A stretch of DNA of 64,000 nucleotides, taken from positions 558,001 to 622,000 of the forward strand of contig NZ_QTJP01000001.1 of the NCBI RefSeq assembly GCF_003391115.1. Reading direction: 5' to 3'. The stretch is from Sphingomonas crusticola (lineage in GTDB: Bacteria; Pseudomonadota; Alphaproteobacteria; Sphingomonadales; Sphingomonadaceae). Every line of letters begins with the position of its first letter. Within the stretch, counting starts at the first letter, position 1. Positions 31,082 to 41,015 of the stretch are shown here, one piece after another. Position numbers and translations under genes: made by a program. Below the pieces are notes generated by a model that saw nothing but the letters and a program-made list of their open reading frames with translations, was not told the origin of the DNA and did no database searches.

Positions 31082-33313
31082 TTATCTGCGCCTGTTGGTA
31101 TGCCGTATGTTGCCGGGGCGGCCGCGTCGAGGTGCGGTGCGATCGCTGCGGTTGGGGCGTGACTGCGCCCCTGTGCCGTCGGCATTCTCCACTTCGAAGC
31201 GTAAGGCGCCGGAGATGGGATTGGCTTCCGCCAGCCGCAGCTTGAGCTTCATGCCGGACGTGTAACGCGTCCCGCTCTGCTCGCCTTCCAGCGCTTGCGA
31301 CGCTTCATCGTAGCGGAAATATTCCCGGCCAAGCGTCGATACCGGCACCAGCCCATCGCCGCCCAGCCCTTCAACGGTGGCGAAGAAGCCGAACGGCTGC
31401 ACGCCCGTAATGCGTGTGTGGACCAAATCGCCGACGCGGGTCGACAGATAGGCCGCCACATAACGATCGACCGTCTCCCGCTCGGCCTCCATCGCGCGGC
31501 GCTCGGCGGCGCTGATCGCCTCGCCGATCCGCACGAAGGCGTCCTCATCCTCCGCCGGCAGCCGCGTTTCCTTGACCGCAGGCGCGAGATTATAGGCACC
31601 GACCAGCGCGCGATGGACGAGCAAGTCGGCATAACGCCGGATCGGACTGGTGAAATGCGCATAGCTGCCAAGCGCTAGCCCGAAATGGCCGGCATTGGCG
31701 GGACCATAATAAGCCTGGGTTTGGGTACGCAGCACCTGTTCCATGATCTGCGGGCGCTCGTCGCGCTCCCCGACCCGCTCCAGCAATTGATTGAAGGTGT
31801 TGGGCTTGATCACCTGGCCCAGCGCGAAGCTGATGGCGAACGTATCGAGATATTCCTTGAGCGCCACCAGCTTCTCGCGACTTGGCGGCTCGTGGATGCG
31901 GTACATCACCGGCGCCTTCTTCGCCTCGAGCGCCTTGGCAGCAGCGACGTTGGCGGCGATCATATAATCCTCGATGAGCCGATGGGCATCGAGCCGCTCG
32001 CGCGGCGCGACCGAGAGGATGCGGCCTTTCTCGTCCAGCACGACGCGCCGCTCCGGCAGGTCCAAGTCCAGCGGCGCCCGCTTGTCGCGCGCCCTGGCAA
32101 GCGCTGCCCAACATGCCCACAATGGCTTGAGCGCTTCTTCAAGAAGAGGACCGCTGTCGGCATCGACCGCCGCCTGCGCATCCTCATAGGCGATGTTCGC
32201 GGCGACCCGGATAACCGCTCTGGTGAATTTCCAGCTTTTGAGCGCGCCATCTGCCGAAATGACGAGATGGCAGACGAGGGCCGCCCGATCCGCCCCCTGC
32301 TTGAGCGAGCAAATATCGGCGGACAATTCCTCCGGCAGCATCGGGACAACCCGATCGGGAAAATAGACGCTGTTGCCGCGCCGCCGCGCCTCGCGATCGA
32401 GATCGGAGCCCGGGCGGACGTAGAAACTAACGTCAGCAATCGCGACGATCGCCAGGAAGCCGCCCGGATTGGCGGGATCGTCGTCCGCCGTCGCCCAGAC
32501 CGCATCGTCGTGGTCGCGCGCATCGGCAGGATCGATCGCGACGATCGGCAGATGGCGCAGATCCTCGCGCTGCTCACCGAGCGGTAGGTGGGCGACGCGG
32601 ATCGCCTCGGCGATCGTGTCCTCGGAAAAGCGGTCCGGGATATTATGCTTGTGGATCGCGATCAGGCTGAAGCTGCGCGGCGCGAACGGTTCGCCCAGCC
32701 GCTCAACCACGCGCGCGGTTATACGCGGCGGCCGCCCCGCTTTCTCCGCCAAGACGAGATCCCCCGCCTGCGCCTCGCCGGCGTCGGACACCATCAACTC
32801 ACGCCGTTCACGCTTGTCGACCGGCTTGAGCCACAACCGCTCCCCTTCCTGGTGGAGCACGCCGAGTACCTGTTCCTCGCCGCGCGCCAACCGTTTCATC
32901 GGATGCGCGACCCAGCCGTTGCCGGCCTCCTCGGTGCGCGCCAGGATCCTGTCTCCGGGGCCGAGCGCGCGTTCGCGCTTGCCGCGCTCGATCACGCGCA
33001 ACCTGGGCGGAGGGCCGTCCGCATGCCAGCTCTCGGGCACGCCGAATGCCTGACCGTCATCGGCGACGTCGACGATGCGCAGCACCGTCACCTTGGGCAC
33101 GCCGCCCATCTTGTGGAACGCACGACCCGGGGCGCTGTCGATCAGGCCTTCGTCGGCCATGTCCTTGAGCAGCGCCTTGAGCGCGATCTTCTCATTGCCG
33201 TGCAGCCCGAAGGCGCGCGCGATTTCGCGCTTGCCGGTGGGGGTCGCGCTGCTGGCGATCAGGTCGAGGATTTGCTGGCGGCTGGGCAGGCCAGGTGCGG
33301 GACGGCGAGGCAT
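31082..33313 (-). CDS. rnr: Ribonuclease R (3'-5' exoribonuclease)
   Basis: The 743-residue protein has an N-terminal winged-helix/cold-shock region, the RNB catalytic domain with IVAIDPADARDHDDAVWATA (metal-binding aspartates), YFPDRVVPMLPEELSADICS, and the HFTSPIRRYADLLVHRAL motif. An S1 domain near the C-terminus (VGDLVHTRITGVQPFGFFAT) precedes a basic Arg-rich tail. RNase R degrades structured RNA and acts with trans-translation. The tail ends HTNRRR just upstream of the GH5 start. Confidence 0.95.
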   Translation of the reverse strand: MPRRPAPGLPSRQQILDLIASSATPTGKREIARAFGLHGNEKIALKALLKDMADEGLIDSAPGRAFHKMGGVPKVTVLRIVDVADDGQAFGVPESWHADGPPPRLRVIERGKRERALGPGDRILARTEEAGNGWVAHPMKRLARGEEQVLGVLHQEGERLWLKPVDKRERRELMVSDAGEAQAGDLVLAEKAGRPPRITARVVERLGEPFAPRSFSLIAIHKHNIPDRFSEDTIAEAIRVAHLPLGEQREDLRHLPIVAIDPADARDHDDAVWATADDDPANPGGFLAIVAIADVSFYVRPGSDLDREARRRGNSVYFPDRVVPMLPEELSADICSLKQGADRAALVCHLVISADGALKSWKFTRAVIRVAANIAYEDAQAAVDADSGPLLEEALKPLWACWAALARARDKRAPLDLDLPERRVVLDEKGRILSVAPRERLDAHRLIEDYMIAANVAAAKALEAKKAPVMYRIHEPPSREKLVALKEYLDTFAISFALGQVIKPNTFNQLLERVGERDERPQIMEQVLRTQTQAYYGPANAGHFGLALGSYAHFTSPIRRYADLLVHRALVGAYNLAPAVKETRLPAEDEDAFVRIGEAISAAERRAMEAERETVDRYVAAYLSTRVGDLVHTRITGVQPFGFFATVEGLGGDGLVPVSTLGREYFRYDEASQALEGEQSGTRYTSGMKLKLRLAEANPISGALRFEVENADGTGAQSRPNRSDRTAPRRGRPGNIRHTNRRR

Positions 33314-33412
33314 AGCGCATCCATAGGGCGGCTAAGCGCCGGGCGCCACTCAAGCCCCGCTGACAGCGGCAGCGGCCTCGGCTTATAACGAAACCAGGAA
33401 ACGGGGGTTTGA

Positions 33413-34042
33413 ATGATCCTGATCGGGCAATATGATTCGCCCTTCGTGCGTCGCGTGGCGATCACGCTCCAGCTCTATGATTTTTCCTACGAGCACCGGC
33501 CCTGGTCTGCCGTAGGCGATGCCGAGAGGATCGCGCGGGTCAGTCCGCTGATGCGCGTGCCGATCCTGATCGACGCGGATGGCGTGGCCATGACCGACAG
33601 CGGCACGATCGTTCAATTGCTCGATCATCTCGCCGGCGGCGGCGCCTTTCTCAACCGCAGCTGGCCGCAGCAGCGCGACGTGCTGCGCCTGGCGGCGTTT
33701 GCAACGGGTGTCGCCGATAAAGGCGTCGCCCTGATTTACGAACGCGCCTTCCATAAAGATGCGGTGCCGGCGTGGACCCAGCGGCTGCATCGGCAAATCG
33801 GCGATACTCTGGCCATGCTTGATCGCGAGCGCGCGTCACGCACGTCTTCCTGGCTGTTTGGCGATCGACTCAGCCATGCCGACATCATGCTCGGCGCTAT
33901 GACCTGCTTTCTGCGCGAAGCGCATCCCGGCCTGTTCGACCTGGACAGCTACCGGGCGCTCCGGCGACATTGGGAGGCCTGCGAAATGCTGCCCGAATTC
34001 CGGAACGCTTATCAGGCTTTCAAATTAGGCGGTGCGGATTAG
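33413..34042 (+). CDS. Glutathione S-transferase family protein
   Basis: This 209-residue protein has an N-terminal thioredoxin-like domain (MILIGQYDSPFVRRVAITLQ, then VPILIDADGVAMTDSGTIVQ with the cis-proline and the glutathione gamma-glutamyl-binding DSG site) and a helical C-terminal domain (FGDRLSHADIMLGAMTCF). A serine, not cysteine, occupies the usual catalytic position after DSPF. Substrate unknown. It is divergent from rnr with about 100 bases between, and its 3' side carries a family B repeat. Confidence 0.9.
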   Translation: MILIGQYDSPFVRRVAITLQLYDFSYEHRPWSAVGDAERIARVSPLMRVPILIDADGVAMTDSGTIVQLLDHLAGGGAFLNRSWPQQRDVLRLAAFATGVADKGVALIYERAFHKDAVPAWTQRLHRQIGDTLAMLDRERASRTSSWLFGDRLSHADIMLGAMTCFLREAHPGLFDLDSYRALRRHWEACEMLPEFRNAYQAFKLGGAD

Positions 34043-34061
34043 CCGCCGCCATTGATGGATG

Positions 34062-34157
34062 CCGTCATCCCGGACGTGTTACGGGACCCACTCCGCCATG
34101 ATCTTCACAGCGGTAATTTTCTCAACGGTGGACCCCGGAACAAGCCCGGGGTGACGG
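34062..34157. repeat. Dispersed inverted repeat, family B
   Basis: CCGTCATCCCGGACGTGTTA at the left and CCCCGGAACAAGCCCGGGGT ending in GACGG at the right form an inverted pair about 96 bases long between the GST gene and dnaJ (both 3' ends). A related unit is at 46527-46615. The form CCCCGGACTTGTTCCGGGG is common between sphingomonad genes as I recall. Confidence 0.7.
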
Positions 34158-34170
34158 AGGGATGGATTAC

Positions 34171-35289
34171 CTAATCCGCGCCCAGCATGCCCTTGAGACG
34201 CGCAAAGAAGCCGCTGGTTTCGGGGCATTCCTCACCGGTTTCGGTGGCGCGGAATTCCTCGAGCAACTCCTTCTGACGCGCGGTCAGCCGCGTCGGCGTT
34301 TCCACCTCGATCTGCACGACCATATCGCCTTGTCCACGCCCGTTGAGCACCGGCATGCCCGCGCCGCGCTGGCGCAGCTGCTTGCCTGACTGGATACCCG
34401 CGGGAATGCGCAATTCGTGCGCCTGGCCGTCGAGACCGGGAACGGTGATCGAACCGCCCAGTGCCGCGGTGCTGAAGCTGATCGGCGCGCGCGCGAACAA
34501 GGTCGTGCCCTCGCGCTGGAACAGGCTGTGAGGACGAAGATGCAGGAAAATATAGAGGTCGCCCGCCGGCGCTCCGCGTGCGCCTGCCTCGCCCTCGCCC
34601 GTCATCCGGATGCGCGTGCCTTCGTCGACGCCCGGCGGAATCTTGACCTGGAGCGTCTTGGATTTCTCAACCCGGCCCTCGCCACGACATTGGGCGCAGG
34701 ATTCGGCGATAACCTCGCCGCGGCCGTGGCAGGTCGGACAGACGCGCTCGACCACGAAGAAGCCCTGTTGCGCGCGTACCTTGCCATGACCATGGCAGGT
34801 CGCGCAGCCGCGCGCCGATGTGCCGGGCTTAGCCCCCGTGCCTTCGCACGTATCGCAGATCGCCGCGACATCGACCCGGATTTCCTCGGTCTTGCCGTGA
34901 TAGGCATCGTCCAGCCCGATCTCGAGATCATAACGCAGGTCGGCGCCGCGCTGCACCGATGAACGGCCGCCGCCGCGGCCGCCGCCCATGAATTCGCCGA
35001 AGATATTCTCGAAAATGTCGGAGAAGCCCTCGAAGCCCTGACCTTGGCCTCCGCCACCACCATTCTGGAACGCGGCATGGCCAAAACGGTCATAAGCGGC
35101 ACGCTTCTGCGGATCCTTGAGCACGTCATAGGCCTGGCTGATCGCCTTGAACTTGGCCTCGGATTTCTCGCAGCCCGGATTGCGATCCGGATGGCATTCC
35201 ATTGCAAGGCGCCGATAGGACGACTTGATCGTCTTATCGTCGGCAGTCCGCTCGATCTCGAGCAGTTCGTAAAAATCAGTTTCGGCCAT
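34171..35289 (-). CDS. dnaJ: Chaperone DnaJ (Hsp40)
   Basis: The 372-residue co-chaperone stimulates DnaK ATPase. The J-domain has the HPD motif in [13 protein letters not shown] Gly/Phe-rich linker ([17 protein letters not shown]) follows, then four zinc-finger repeats: [24 protein letters not shown] and CAQCRGEG. The C-terminal substrate-binding domain contains [20 protein letters not shown]. It lies 59 bases downstream of dnaK, with a strong hairpin between. Confidence 0.98.
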   Translation of the reverse strand: MAETDFYELLEIERTADDKTIKSSYRRLAMECHPDRNPGCEKSEAKFKAISQAYDVLKDPQKRAAYDRFGHAAFQNGGGGGQGQGFEGFSDIFENIFGEFMGGGRGGGRSSVQRGADLRYDLEIGLDDAYHGKTEEIRVDVAAICDTCEGTGAKPGTSARGCATCHGHGKVRAQQGFFVVERVCPTCHGRGEVIAESCAQCRGEGRVEKSKTLQVKIPPGVDEGTRIRMTGEGEAGARGAPAGDLYIFLHLRPHSLFQREGTTLFARAPISFSTAALGGSITVPGLDGQAHELRIPAGIQSGKQLRQRGAGMPVLNGRGQGDMVVQIEVETPTRLTARQKELLEEFRATETGEECPETSGFFARLKGMLGAD

Positions 35290-35307
35290 CGACTTCCCAG
35301 ATGCGAA

Positions 35308-35335
35308 AGCCCCTCTTCCTTCCGGAAGAGGGGCT
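35308..35335 (-). terminator. Perfect 12-bp hairpin between dnaK and dnaJ
   Basis: On the minus strand AGCCCCTCTTCC-GGAA-GGAAGAGGGGCT is followed by TTTCGC. It lies between the dnaK stop and the dnaJ start, so it could be a partial terminator or stability hairpin that keeps DnaK in excess of DnaJ. The T-tract is short. Confidence 0.7.
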
Positions 35336-35348
35336 GGTCACGGTTCGC

Positions 35349-37250
35349 TTACTTCGTCTCGTCGACTTCCGAGAATTCGGCGTCGACCACATCCTCGTCT
35401 GCAGGCTTGTCAGCCTCACCCGAGGCGGCCGCAGCACCGGCGGCCTGCTCGGCCTGGTAGATGGTCTGGCCCATCTTCATCGCCACCTGCGTCAGCGCGT
35501 TCGTCTTTTCGGTCATCTGATCGGGATCGCCGCTCTCGACCGCCGTCTTGGCAGCCGCGATCGCGGTCTCGATCTCCGACTTGAGGCCGGCATCGAGCTT
35601 CGAGCCATGCTCGTTGAGCTGGCTCTCGGTCGAGTGGATCAGGCTTTCGGCATTGTTCTTCGCCTCAGCCGCGGCACGACGCTTCTTGTCCTCCTCGGCG
35701 AACTGCTCGGCATCCTTCACCATCTGATCGATGTCGGTGTCGGACAAGCCGCCCGAGGCCTGGATCTTGATCTGCTGCTCCTTGCCGGTGCCCTTGTCCT
35801 TGGCACTGACATTGACGATGCCGTTGGCGTCGATGTCGAACGTGACCTCGATCTGCGGCACGCCGCGCGGCGCCGGCGGGATGCCGACGAGATCGAACTG
35901 GCCGAGCATCTTGTTGTCGGCAGCCATCTCACGCTCACCCTGGAAGACGCGGATCGTGACGGCATTCTGATTGTCATCGGCCGTCGAATAGGTCTGCGAC
36001 TTCTTGGTCGGAATGGTCGTGTTGCGATCGATCATGCGCGTCATAATACCGCCGAGCGTCTCGATGCCGAGCGACAGCGGGGTCACGTCGAGCAGCAGCA
36101 CGTCCTTGACGTCACCCTGGAGCACGCCGGCCTGGACCGCAGCGCCGATCGCCACCACTTCGTCGGGGTTGACGCCGGTATGCGGCTCCTTGCCGAAGAA
36201 GGCCTTCACGGCGTCGCGCACCTTGGGCATGCGCGTCATGCCGCCGACGAGCACGACCTCGTCGATCTGATCGGCCTTGAGGCCGGCATCGGCGAGCGCC
36301 TTCTTCATCGGATCGATCGTGCGCTTGATCAGGTCATCGACCAGACGCTCCAGATCGGCGCGCGTGATCGTCTTGACGAGATGCTTCGGCCCGGTCGCGT
36401 CGGCGGTGATGAAGGGCAGATTGACCTCGGTCGTCTGGGTGGACGACAGCTCGATCTTGGCCTTTTCGGCGGCTTCCTTGAGGCGCTGGAGCGCGAGGCG
36501 ATCCTTGGTGAGATCGATGCCTTCGCTCTTCTTGAACTCGTCGGCGAGATATTGGACGACCTTGGCGTCGAAATCCTCGCCGCCGAGGAAGGTGTCGCCG
36601 TTGGTCGACTTCACCTCGAACACGCCGTCGCCGATCTCGAGCACCGACACGTCGAACGTGCCGCCGCCAAGGTCATAGACCGCGATCGTCTTGTTGTTAT
36701 CCTTCTCGAGCCCGTAGGCGAGCGCGGCCGCCGTCGGCTCGTTGATGATGCGCAGCACTTCGAGGCCCGCGATGCGGCCGGCGTCCTTGGTCGCCTGGCG
36801 CTGCGCGTCGTTGAAATAAGCCGGCACCGTGATGACCGCCTGGGTCACCGTCTCGCCAAGATAGCTCTCGGCGGTTTCCTTCATCTTCTGCAGGATGAAG
36901 GCGGAGATCTGGCTGGGCGAATAATCCTCGCCGCCCGCCTTGACCCATGCGTCGCCATTCGGGCCCTTGACGATGTGATAGGGAACCAGCTCGGTGTCCT
37001 TCTTGGTCACCGGATCGTCGAAGCGGCGGCCGATCAGGCGCTTCACTGCGAAAATCGTATTGTCGGGGTTGGTCACCGCCTGGCGCTTGGCCGGCTGACC
37101 GATCAGTCGCTCCCCATCCTTGGCGAAGGCGACGATCGAGGGCGTGGTGCGCGCCCCTTCGGCATTCTCGATAACCTTGGGCTTGCCACCTTCCATGACG
37201 GCGACGCAGCTGTTGGTCGTACCCAGGTCGATCCCGATAACTTTGGCCAT
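35349..37250 (-). CDS. dnaK: Molecular chaperone DnaK (Hsp70)
   Basis: The 633-residue ATP-driven chaperone begins [20 protein letters not shown]. It has the ATPase motifs [20 protein letters not shown] and [18 protein letters not shown], the linker region [19 protein letters not shown], and the C-terminal acidic end [14 protein letters not shown] 37250 has AGAGGA upstream; the longer open frame to 37733 is spurious. It is first in the dnaK-dnaJ unit, with a heat-shock promoter-like sequence about 100 bases upstream. Confidence 0.98.
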   Translation of the reverse strand: MAKVIGIDLGTTNSCVAVMEGGKPKVIENAEGARTTPSIVAFAKDGERLIGQPAKRQAVTNPDNTIFAVKRLIGRRFDDPVTKKDTELVPYHIVKGPNGDAWVKAGGEDYSPSQISAFILQKMKETAESYLGETVTQAVITVPAYFNDAQRQATKDAGRIAGLEVLRIINEPTAAALAYGLEKDNNKTIAVYDLGGGTFDVSVLEIGDGVFEVKSTNGDTFLGGEDFDAKVVQYLADEFKKSEGIDLTKDRLALQRLKEAAEKAKIELSSTQTTEVNLPFITADATGPKHLVKTITRADLERLVDDLIKRTIDPMKKALADAGLKADQIDEVVLVGGMTRMPKVRDAVKAFFGKEPHTGVNPDEVVAIGAAVQAGVLQGDVKDVLLLDVTPLSLGIETLGGIMTRMIDRNTTIPTKKSQTYSTADDNQNAVTIRVFQGEREMAADNKMLGQFDLVGIPPAPRGVPQIEVTFDIDANGIVNVSAKDKGTGKEQQIKIQASGGLSDTDIDQMVKDAEQFAEEDKKRRAAAEAKNNAESLIHSTESQLNEHGSKLDAGLKSEIETAIAAAKTAVESGDPDQMTEKTNALTQVAMKMGQTIYQAEQAAGAAAASGEADKPADEDVVDAEFSEVDETK

Positions 37251-37341
37251 TGTAATCCTCTTGTCGAATACCCTGTTCCAGCCGCCGGCACGCCCCCTCA
37301 ACAGGCGGGCGCAACCGTTCCGGCGACGGCTTGCATGGGGG

Positions 37342-37369
37342 ATATAGGGAGAGGAAAAGCCATCGCAAG
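37342..37369 (-). promoter_or_regulatory. Sigma-32 (RpoH) type promoter of dnaK
   Basis: On the minus strand CTTGCGATG (37369-37361) is followed after a short spacer by CCCTATAT (37349-37342). This matches the alphaproteobacterial RpoH pattern of CTTG at -35 and CCxTATxT-like at -10. It is about 90 bases upstream of the dnaK start codon, with no other gene between. Confidence 0.6.
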
Positions 37370-37421
37370 ACACGCAACGCATGCTGTTTCCGTGGGCGCC
37401 GGAAGCGACTAGAGCGACGGC

Positions 37422-37865
37422 ATGACAATACGCGCCGCCCTCCTCGCCCCGCTTCTGCTGCTTGCGGCCTGCCATGGCCGCTCGTCGGAGCCCAAGGTGA
37501 CGGATGCATGGGTGCGTCTTCCGGCCGTCACCGGCCAGCCCGCTGCCGCCTACTTCACGATCCGTGGCGGCCGCGGCGATGCCAAGCTGGTGCGCATGGA
37601 GAGCGCCCTCGCGGCCAAGACCGAGATGCACCAGAGCATGGCGGGAATGGCCGGCATGACGACGATGATGCCCCTGGATCACGTCGATGTACCGGCAAAC
37701 GGCAAAGTCGAATTCAAGCCGGGTGGCAACCACGCAATGCTGATCGGGCTCGACCCGGTCGTGAAACCCGGCACCGGCGTACCGCTGCGCTTCGGCTTCG
37801 CCGATGGAACTACTGCGGAAGCCGAAGCCAAGACCGTCAGCGCCGGCGAGGATGCACCTTATTGA
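37422..37865 (+). CDS. Periplasmic copper chaperone PCu(A)C (DUF461), lipoprotein
   Basis: This 147-residue protein has a lipoprotein signal ([13 protein letters not shown], lipobox cysteine at about residue 17) and the PCu(A)C copper site: the histidine and methionines in [16 protein letters not shown] plus GNHAMLIGL downstream. Family members deliver Cu(I) to the CuA centre of cytochrome c oxidase from the periplasm. The N-terminal [20 protein letters not shown] is typical. It is divergent from dnaK, and its stop overlaps the TTG start of the next gene. Confidence 0.93.
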   Translation: MTIRAALLAPLLLLAACHGRSSEPKVTDAWVRLPAVTGQPAAAYFTIRGGRGDAKLVRMESALAAKTEMHQSMAGMAGMTTMMPLDHVDVPANGKVEFKPGGNHAMLIGLDPVVKPGTGVPLRFGFADGTTAEAEAKTVSAGEDAPY

Positions 37866-38380
37866 GATGGGTATCGCGCTGGTTCAGCCGTGAGGCGGGG
37901 CGGCGGCTTACGCCAGGTGAGCGCGCGATGGCCTGCTCCATCTTCGGCGATGCACTCGATGTGGATGCGGTACGGTTGCACGCCGCAAAATGGTGGCCGT
38001 TCCAGCCGCGCAATGCGGTCATGGCACCTGACGGCGACGTGTGGTTTCATCCCGCAGGCGGGCTCTGGCGGGAAGATTTCGCGGGGGCGCACCCCCGGTT
38101 GCAAGCGCTGCTCATCCACGAGCTAACCCATGTGTGGCAGCGTCAGCACGGGCTCAACCTGGTCCTGCGGCGTCACCCTTTTTGCCGGTACGATTACCGG
38201 ATCGTGCCGGGGCGGCCGCTCTCCCGCTATGGCATCGAGCAGCAGGCGATGATCGTCGAACATGCGTTCGTGGCGCGGAAGGCGGGGCAACCGAACCCCG
38301 CGCTCGAATCGCTGCTACGCGCCGCCGGTCTTTTGGCGAGTGCGCCTGTTCGTAACCCGGCGTCATTGCGAGGCGCGTAG
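37862..38380 (+). CDS. Putative zinc-binding HELTH protein ('vgr-related' type)
   Basis: This protein of about 172 residues starts at TTG 37862, which overlaps the stop of the copper-chaperone gene (TTGA). It contains a predicted metal-binding motif [15 protein letters not shown] (HExxH), preceded by [17 protein letters not shown] and followed by [18 protein letters not shown]. Similar sphingomonad proteins are labelled 'vgr-related', as I recall, with no known role. No signal peptide is seen. The reading frame ends inside a family A repeat, so the last 10 or so residues are repeat-derived. Confidence 0.75.
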   Translation: MRWVSRWFSREAGRRLTPGERAMACSIFGDALDVDAVRLHAAKWWPFQPRNAVMAPDGDVWFHPAGGLWREDFAGAHPRLQALLIHELTHVWQRQHGLNLVLRRHPFCRYDYRIVPGRPLSRYGIEQQAMIVEHAFVARKAGQPNPALESLLRAAGLLASAPVRNPASLRGA

Positions 38381-38434
38381 CGGCGAAGCAATCCAGTTAG
38401 GGCCTGGATTGCGTCGCTGCGCTCGCAATGACGA
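38361..38434. repeat. Dispersed inverted repeat, family A
   Basis: GTCATTGCGAGGCGCGTAGC at the left and GCTGCGCTCGCAATGAC at the right flank the inner arms AAGCAATCCA and CCTGGATTGC, giving a long hairpin. Its outer and inner arms are in the opposite order to the unit at 85-169. It overlaps the end of the HELTH gene and ends before the grpE stop. Confidence 0.8.
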
Positions 38435-38461
38435 AGCCGGGCGCGGCTTTGCGGAGTGCGA

Positions 38462-39007
38462 CTATTCCGCCGCCTTGGCGACGCCCACCAGCGCCGGCCG
38501 CAACAGCCGATCCTTGATCATGTAGCCGGCCTGCATCTCCTGCACGATCGTGCCGGGCTCCTGATCGCTCGGCAGCTCGACCATCGCCTGGTGGCGATTG
38601 GGGTCAAGCTTCGCGCCAACGCTTTCGATCTTGGTGATGCCGTTGCGCTGGAACACATTCTCCAGCTCCTTGCCGGTCATCTCCAGCCCAGTGATGAGCG
38701 GCTTGGTGCCCTCATCCTCGCGCATTGCCGGCGGGATCGCCGCGAGCGCACGCGTCAGATTGTCGGAAACCGACAAGATATCGCGGGCGAAGCTGGTCGC
38801 GGCATAGGCCCGTGCATCCTGCGCGTCCTTCTCCATCCGACGCCGGACATTCTGGGTTTCCGCTTGCGCGTAAAGGATCTGCTTCTTCAGATCCTCGATC
38901 TCGGCCTGCAGGCGCGCGGCGGCGTCATGTTCGGCCACCTCGGGTGCGGCCGCTGCGGTTTCGTCGCGCAGATCATCGGCGTCGGGGGTGGTCGTTTCGT
39001 CGATCAT
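38462..39007 (-). CDS. grpE: Nucleotide exchange factor GrpE
   Basis: GrpE dimers release ADP from DnaK. The 181-residue protein has an acidic N-terminus, a long coiled-coil (RLQAEIEDLKKQILYAQAET, then QNVRRRMEKDAQDARAYA) and the C-terminal beta domain with ETPIVQ-like EPGTIVQEMQAGYMIKDRLL. The family signature region is clear. ATG 39007 overlaps the hrcA stop by 4 bases, so the two are translationally coupled. Confidence 0.97.
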   Translation of the reverse strand: MIDETTTPDADDLRDETAAAAPEVAEHDAAARLQAEIEDLKKQILYAQAETQNVRRRMEKDAQDARAYAATSFARDILSVSDNLTRALAAIPPAMREDEGTKPLITGLEMTGKELENVFQRNGITKIESVGAKLDPNRHQAMVELPSDQEPGTIVQEMQAGYMIKDRLLRPALVGVAKAAE

Positions 39008-40038
39008 GCCATCAATCTCGTCAATGTTTGGGCGGTGAAATCCACCATGGGAACCACACGCGCATAGTTCAACCGCGTCGGGCCGATAACCCCTACAACG
39101 CCCACCACACGGCCGTCGGCGGCGTGGTAGGGCGCGGCGATTACCGACGAACCGGATAACGCGAACAGCTTGTTTTCCGATCCGATGAAGATTTTCATCG
39201 CTCGCGCCCCGCGCGCGCTGTCGAGCAAGCGCGCAATCTCTTCCTTCCCCTCGATCTCGTCCAGCAACTGGCGCACCCGATCGAGATCGGCATCGGCCGC
39301 GGGATCGATCAGATTGGCGGCGCCGCGAACGATCATCACGGGACGGCGGGAGCCATCCTCCGACCAGACCGCCAGCCCGCGTGCGACCAGCCGCTGCGCC
39401 GTTGCGTCGAGCGCGGAGCGGCCCTGCGCGATCTCATCCGTGAGCCGCACCTGTGCTTCGCCTAGCGTCAGTCCCGACAGGCGCCCGCTGATATAATTTG
39501 CGGCCTCCACCAGCGAGGAATGGCCGACCCCCGCGGGCAGATCGACCACCCGATTTTCGACCGAACCGTCGGCGCCGACGAGCACCGCCACCGCCTGATC
39601 GTGCCCGAGCGGCAGGAAGGAGAATTGCCGCAGCACTGGCTCGCCCCGCGGGACCATCACCAGCCCGGCGCAGGCGGACAGGCCGGACAGGACCGCGCTC
39701 GTTGCCGCGAGTGCTTCTTCCACCGGTCCGCGCGCCTGCGCCTCGATCGCGGCGCGCTCCACGTCGGAAGGTTCGGTCGCCTGCATCATCGCATCTACGA
39801 ACAGCCGCAGTCCGCCTTCCGTCGGCATCCGGCCGGCGGAGGTATGGGGCGCGGCCAGCAAGCCCATTTCCTCCAGATCCTGCATCACGTTGCGAATCGA
39901 GGCCGGCGACAAGTTGAGCCCGCCGAAACGTGAAATCGTGCGCGATCCCACCGGCAGCCCGCTATCCAGATAGGATTCAACCACCATGCGGAACACGTCG
40001 CGCGCGCGCGACGACATTTCCGTGATCGGATCGGTCAT
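39004..40038 (-). CDS. hrcA: Heat-inducible transcription repressor HrcA
   Basis: HrcA binds CIRCE operators and represses groESL and related genes until heat stress. The 344-residue protein starts at ATG 40038 with [20 protein letters not shown], contains the winged-helix recognition block [20 protein letters not shown], then [19 protein letters not shown], and the C-terminal [19 protein letters not shown]. The ATG overlaps the stop of the small membrane-protein gene upstream. No CIRCE element was seen in this window. Confidence 0.97.
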   Translation of the reverse strand: MTDPITEMSSRARDVFRMVVESYLDSGLPVGSRTISRFGGLNLSPASIRNVMQDLEEMGLLAAPHTSAGRMPTEGGLRLFVDAMMQATEPSDVERAAIEAQARGPVEEALAATSAVLSGLSACAGLVMVPRGEPVLRQFSFLPLGHDQAVAVLVGADGSVENRVVDLPAGVGHSSLVEAANYISGRLSGLTLGEAQVRLTDEIAQGRSALDATAQRLVARGLAVWSEDGSRRPVMIVRGAANLIDPAADADLDRVRQLLDEIEGKEEIARLLDSARGARAMKIFIGSENKLFALSGSSVIAAPYHAADGRVVGVVGVIGPTRLNYARVVPMVDFTAQTLTRLMA

Positions 40039-40223
40039 TTTCGACCCGACCATATCAGAAGCACCAGGCCAACCGCGGCCAACAGAGCCCCTCTGATCGC
40101 CCATGGGCGTACATCGATCATGAAGCTGGACGCCGGCCATTTGATCACGCCCAGGCCCTGGCCGATCCACAGGATTCCCATCAGCAGCGCGATCACGCCG
40201 ACGATCCGTGCGGCAATCTTCAT
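40035..40223 (-). CDS. Small two-helix membrane protein (62 residues)
   Basis: This ORF reads [20 protein letters not shown], then [18 protein letters not shown], then a second hydrophobic stretch [18 protein letters not shown]. Two transmembrane helices are predicted. Its TGA overlaps the hrcA ATG, so it is translationally coupled and probably transcribed first in the hrcA-grpE unit. The rph start is 75 bases away on the other strand. I do not know its function; short proteins of this kind are frequent in alphaproteobacteria. The longer open frame to 40994 is the shadow of rph. Confidence 0.7.
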   Translation of the reverse strand: MKIAARIVGVIALLMGILWIGQGLGVIKWPASSFMIDVRPWAIRGALLAAVGLVLLIWSGRK

Positions 40224-40298
40224 GGCATGTCCTTCACACTGGCGACGGGCGGTGACTGGCGTTACATGCGACCGCCTAACCATAAGGACAATCCCCCG

Positions 40299-41015
40299 AT
40301 GCGCCCAAGCGGCCGCGCCCCCGATCAGATGCGCCCTATCACCATCACTCCCGGTTACACCAAACATGCCGAAGGATCGGTGTTGATCGCTTTTGGCGAG
40401 ACCAAGGTGCTCGTCACCGCCTCGATCGAGGAGCGCCTGCCCCCCTTCCTGCGCGGCAAGGGCCAAGGCTGGGTCACGGCCGAATATGGTATGTTGCCCC
40501 GCGCCACCCATACGCGCGGCAATCGCGAGGCCGCCAAGGGCAAACAGTCCGGCCGCACCCAGGAGATCCAGCGGCTGATTGGCCGGTCCTTGCGTTCGGT
40601 ATGCGATCTGACCGCGCTCGGCGAACGCCAGATCACGCTCGATTGCGACGTGATCCAGGCGGATGGCGGGACCCGTACCGCCTCCATTTCCGGCGCCTGG
40701 GTGGCTTTGCGCATCGCCGTCGACGGCCTGTTGAAGCAAGGGCTGCTGACGGTCGATCCGATCAAATCGCAGGTCGCCGCGGTTTCGTGCGGCATCTGGG
40801 AAGGGACGCCCGTGCTCGACCTCGATTATATCGAAGACAGCTCGGCGCACGCGGACGCCAATTTCGTTCTCCTGTCCGACGGCAATATCGCGGAAGCGCA
40901 GGCGACCGCCGAGGGTGCGACCTATGACGAGGAAGCGCTCTTGCGCCTGCTGCGTCTGGCGCGCATCGGCTGCACCGACATTTTCGCGGCACAATTGAAG
41001 GCGACCGGCCGGTGA
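40299..41015 (+). CDS. rph: Ribonuclease PH
   Basis: RNase PH trims 3' ends of tRNA precursors phosphorolytically. The 238-residue protein begins [20 protein letters not shown] and has [20 protein letters not shown], the phosphate-binding [20 protein letters not shown], and the [20 protein letters not shown] block. ATG 40299 is preceded by AAGGA at a normal distance; an in-frame ATG at 40227 is less likely. Its stop overlaps rdgB. Confidence 0.97.
   Translation: MRPSGRAPDQMRPITITPGYTKHAEGSVLIAFGETKVLVTASIEERLPPFLRGKGQGWVTAEYGMLPRATHTRGNREAAKGKQSGRTQEIQRLIGRSLRSVCDLTALGERQITLDCDVIQADGGTRTASISGAWVALRIAVDGLLKQGLLTVDPIKSQVAAVSCGIWEGTPVLDLDYIEDSSAHADANFVLLSDGNIAEAQATAEGATYDEEALLRLLRLARIGCTDIFAAQLKATGR

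Noticed and set aside
35301-37412. 703-codon frame opposite dnaK
   Set aside because: Antisense shadow of a highly biased gene; the repetitive Leu/Asp/Arg composition reflects reversed dnaK codons.
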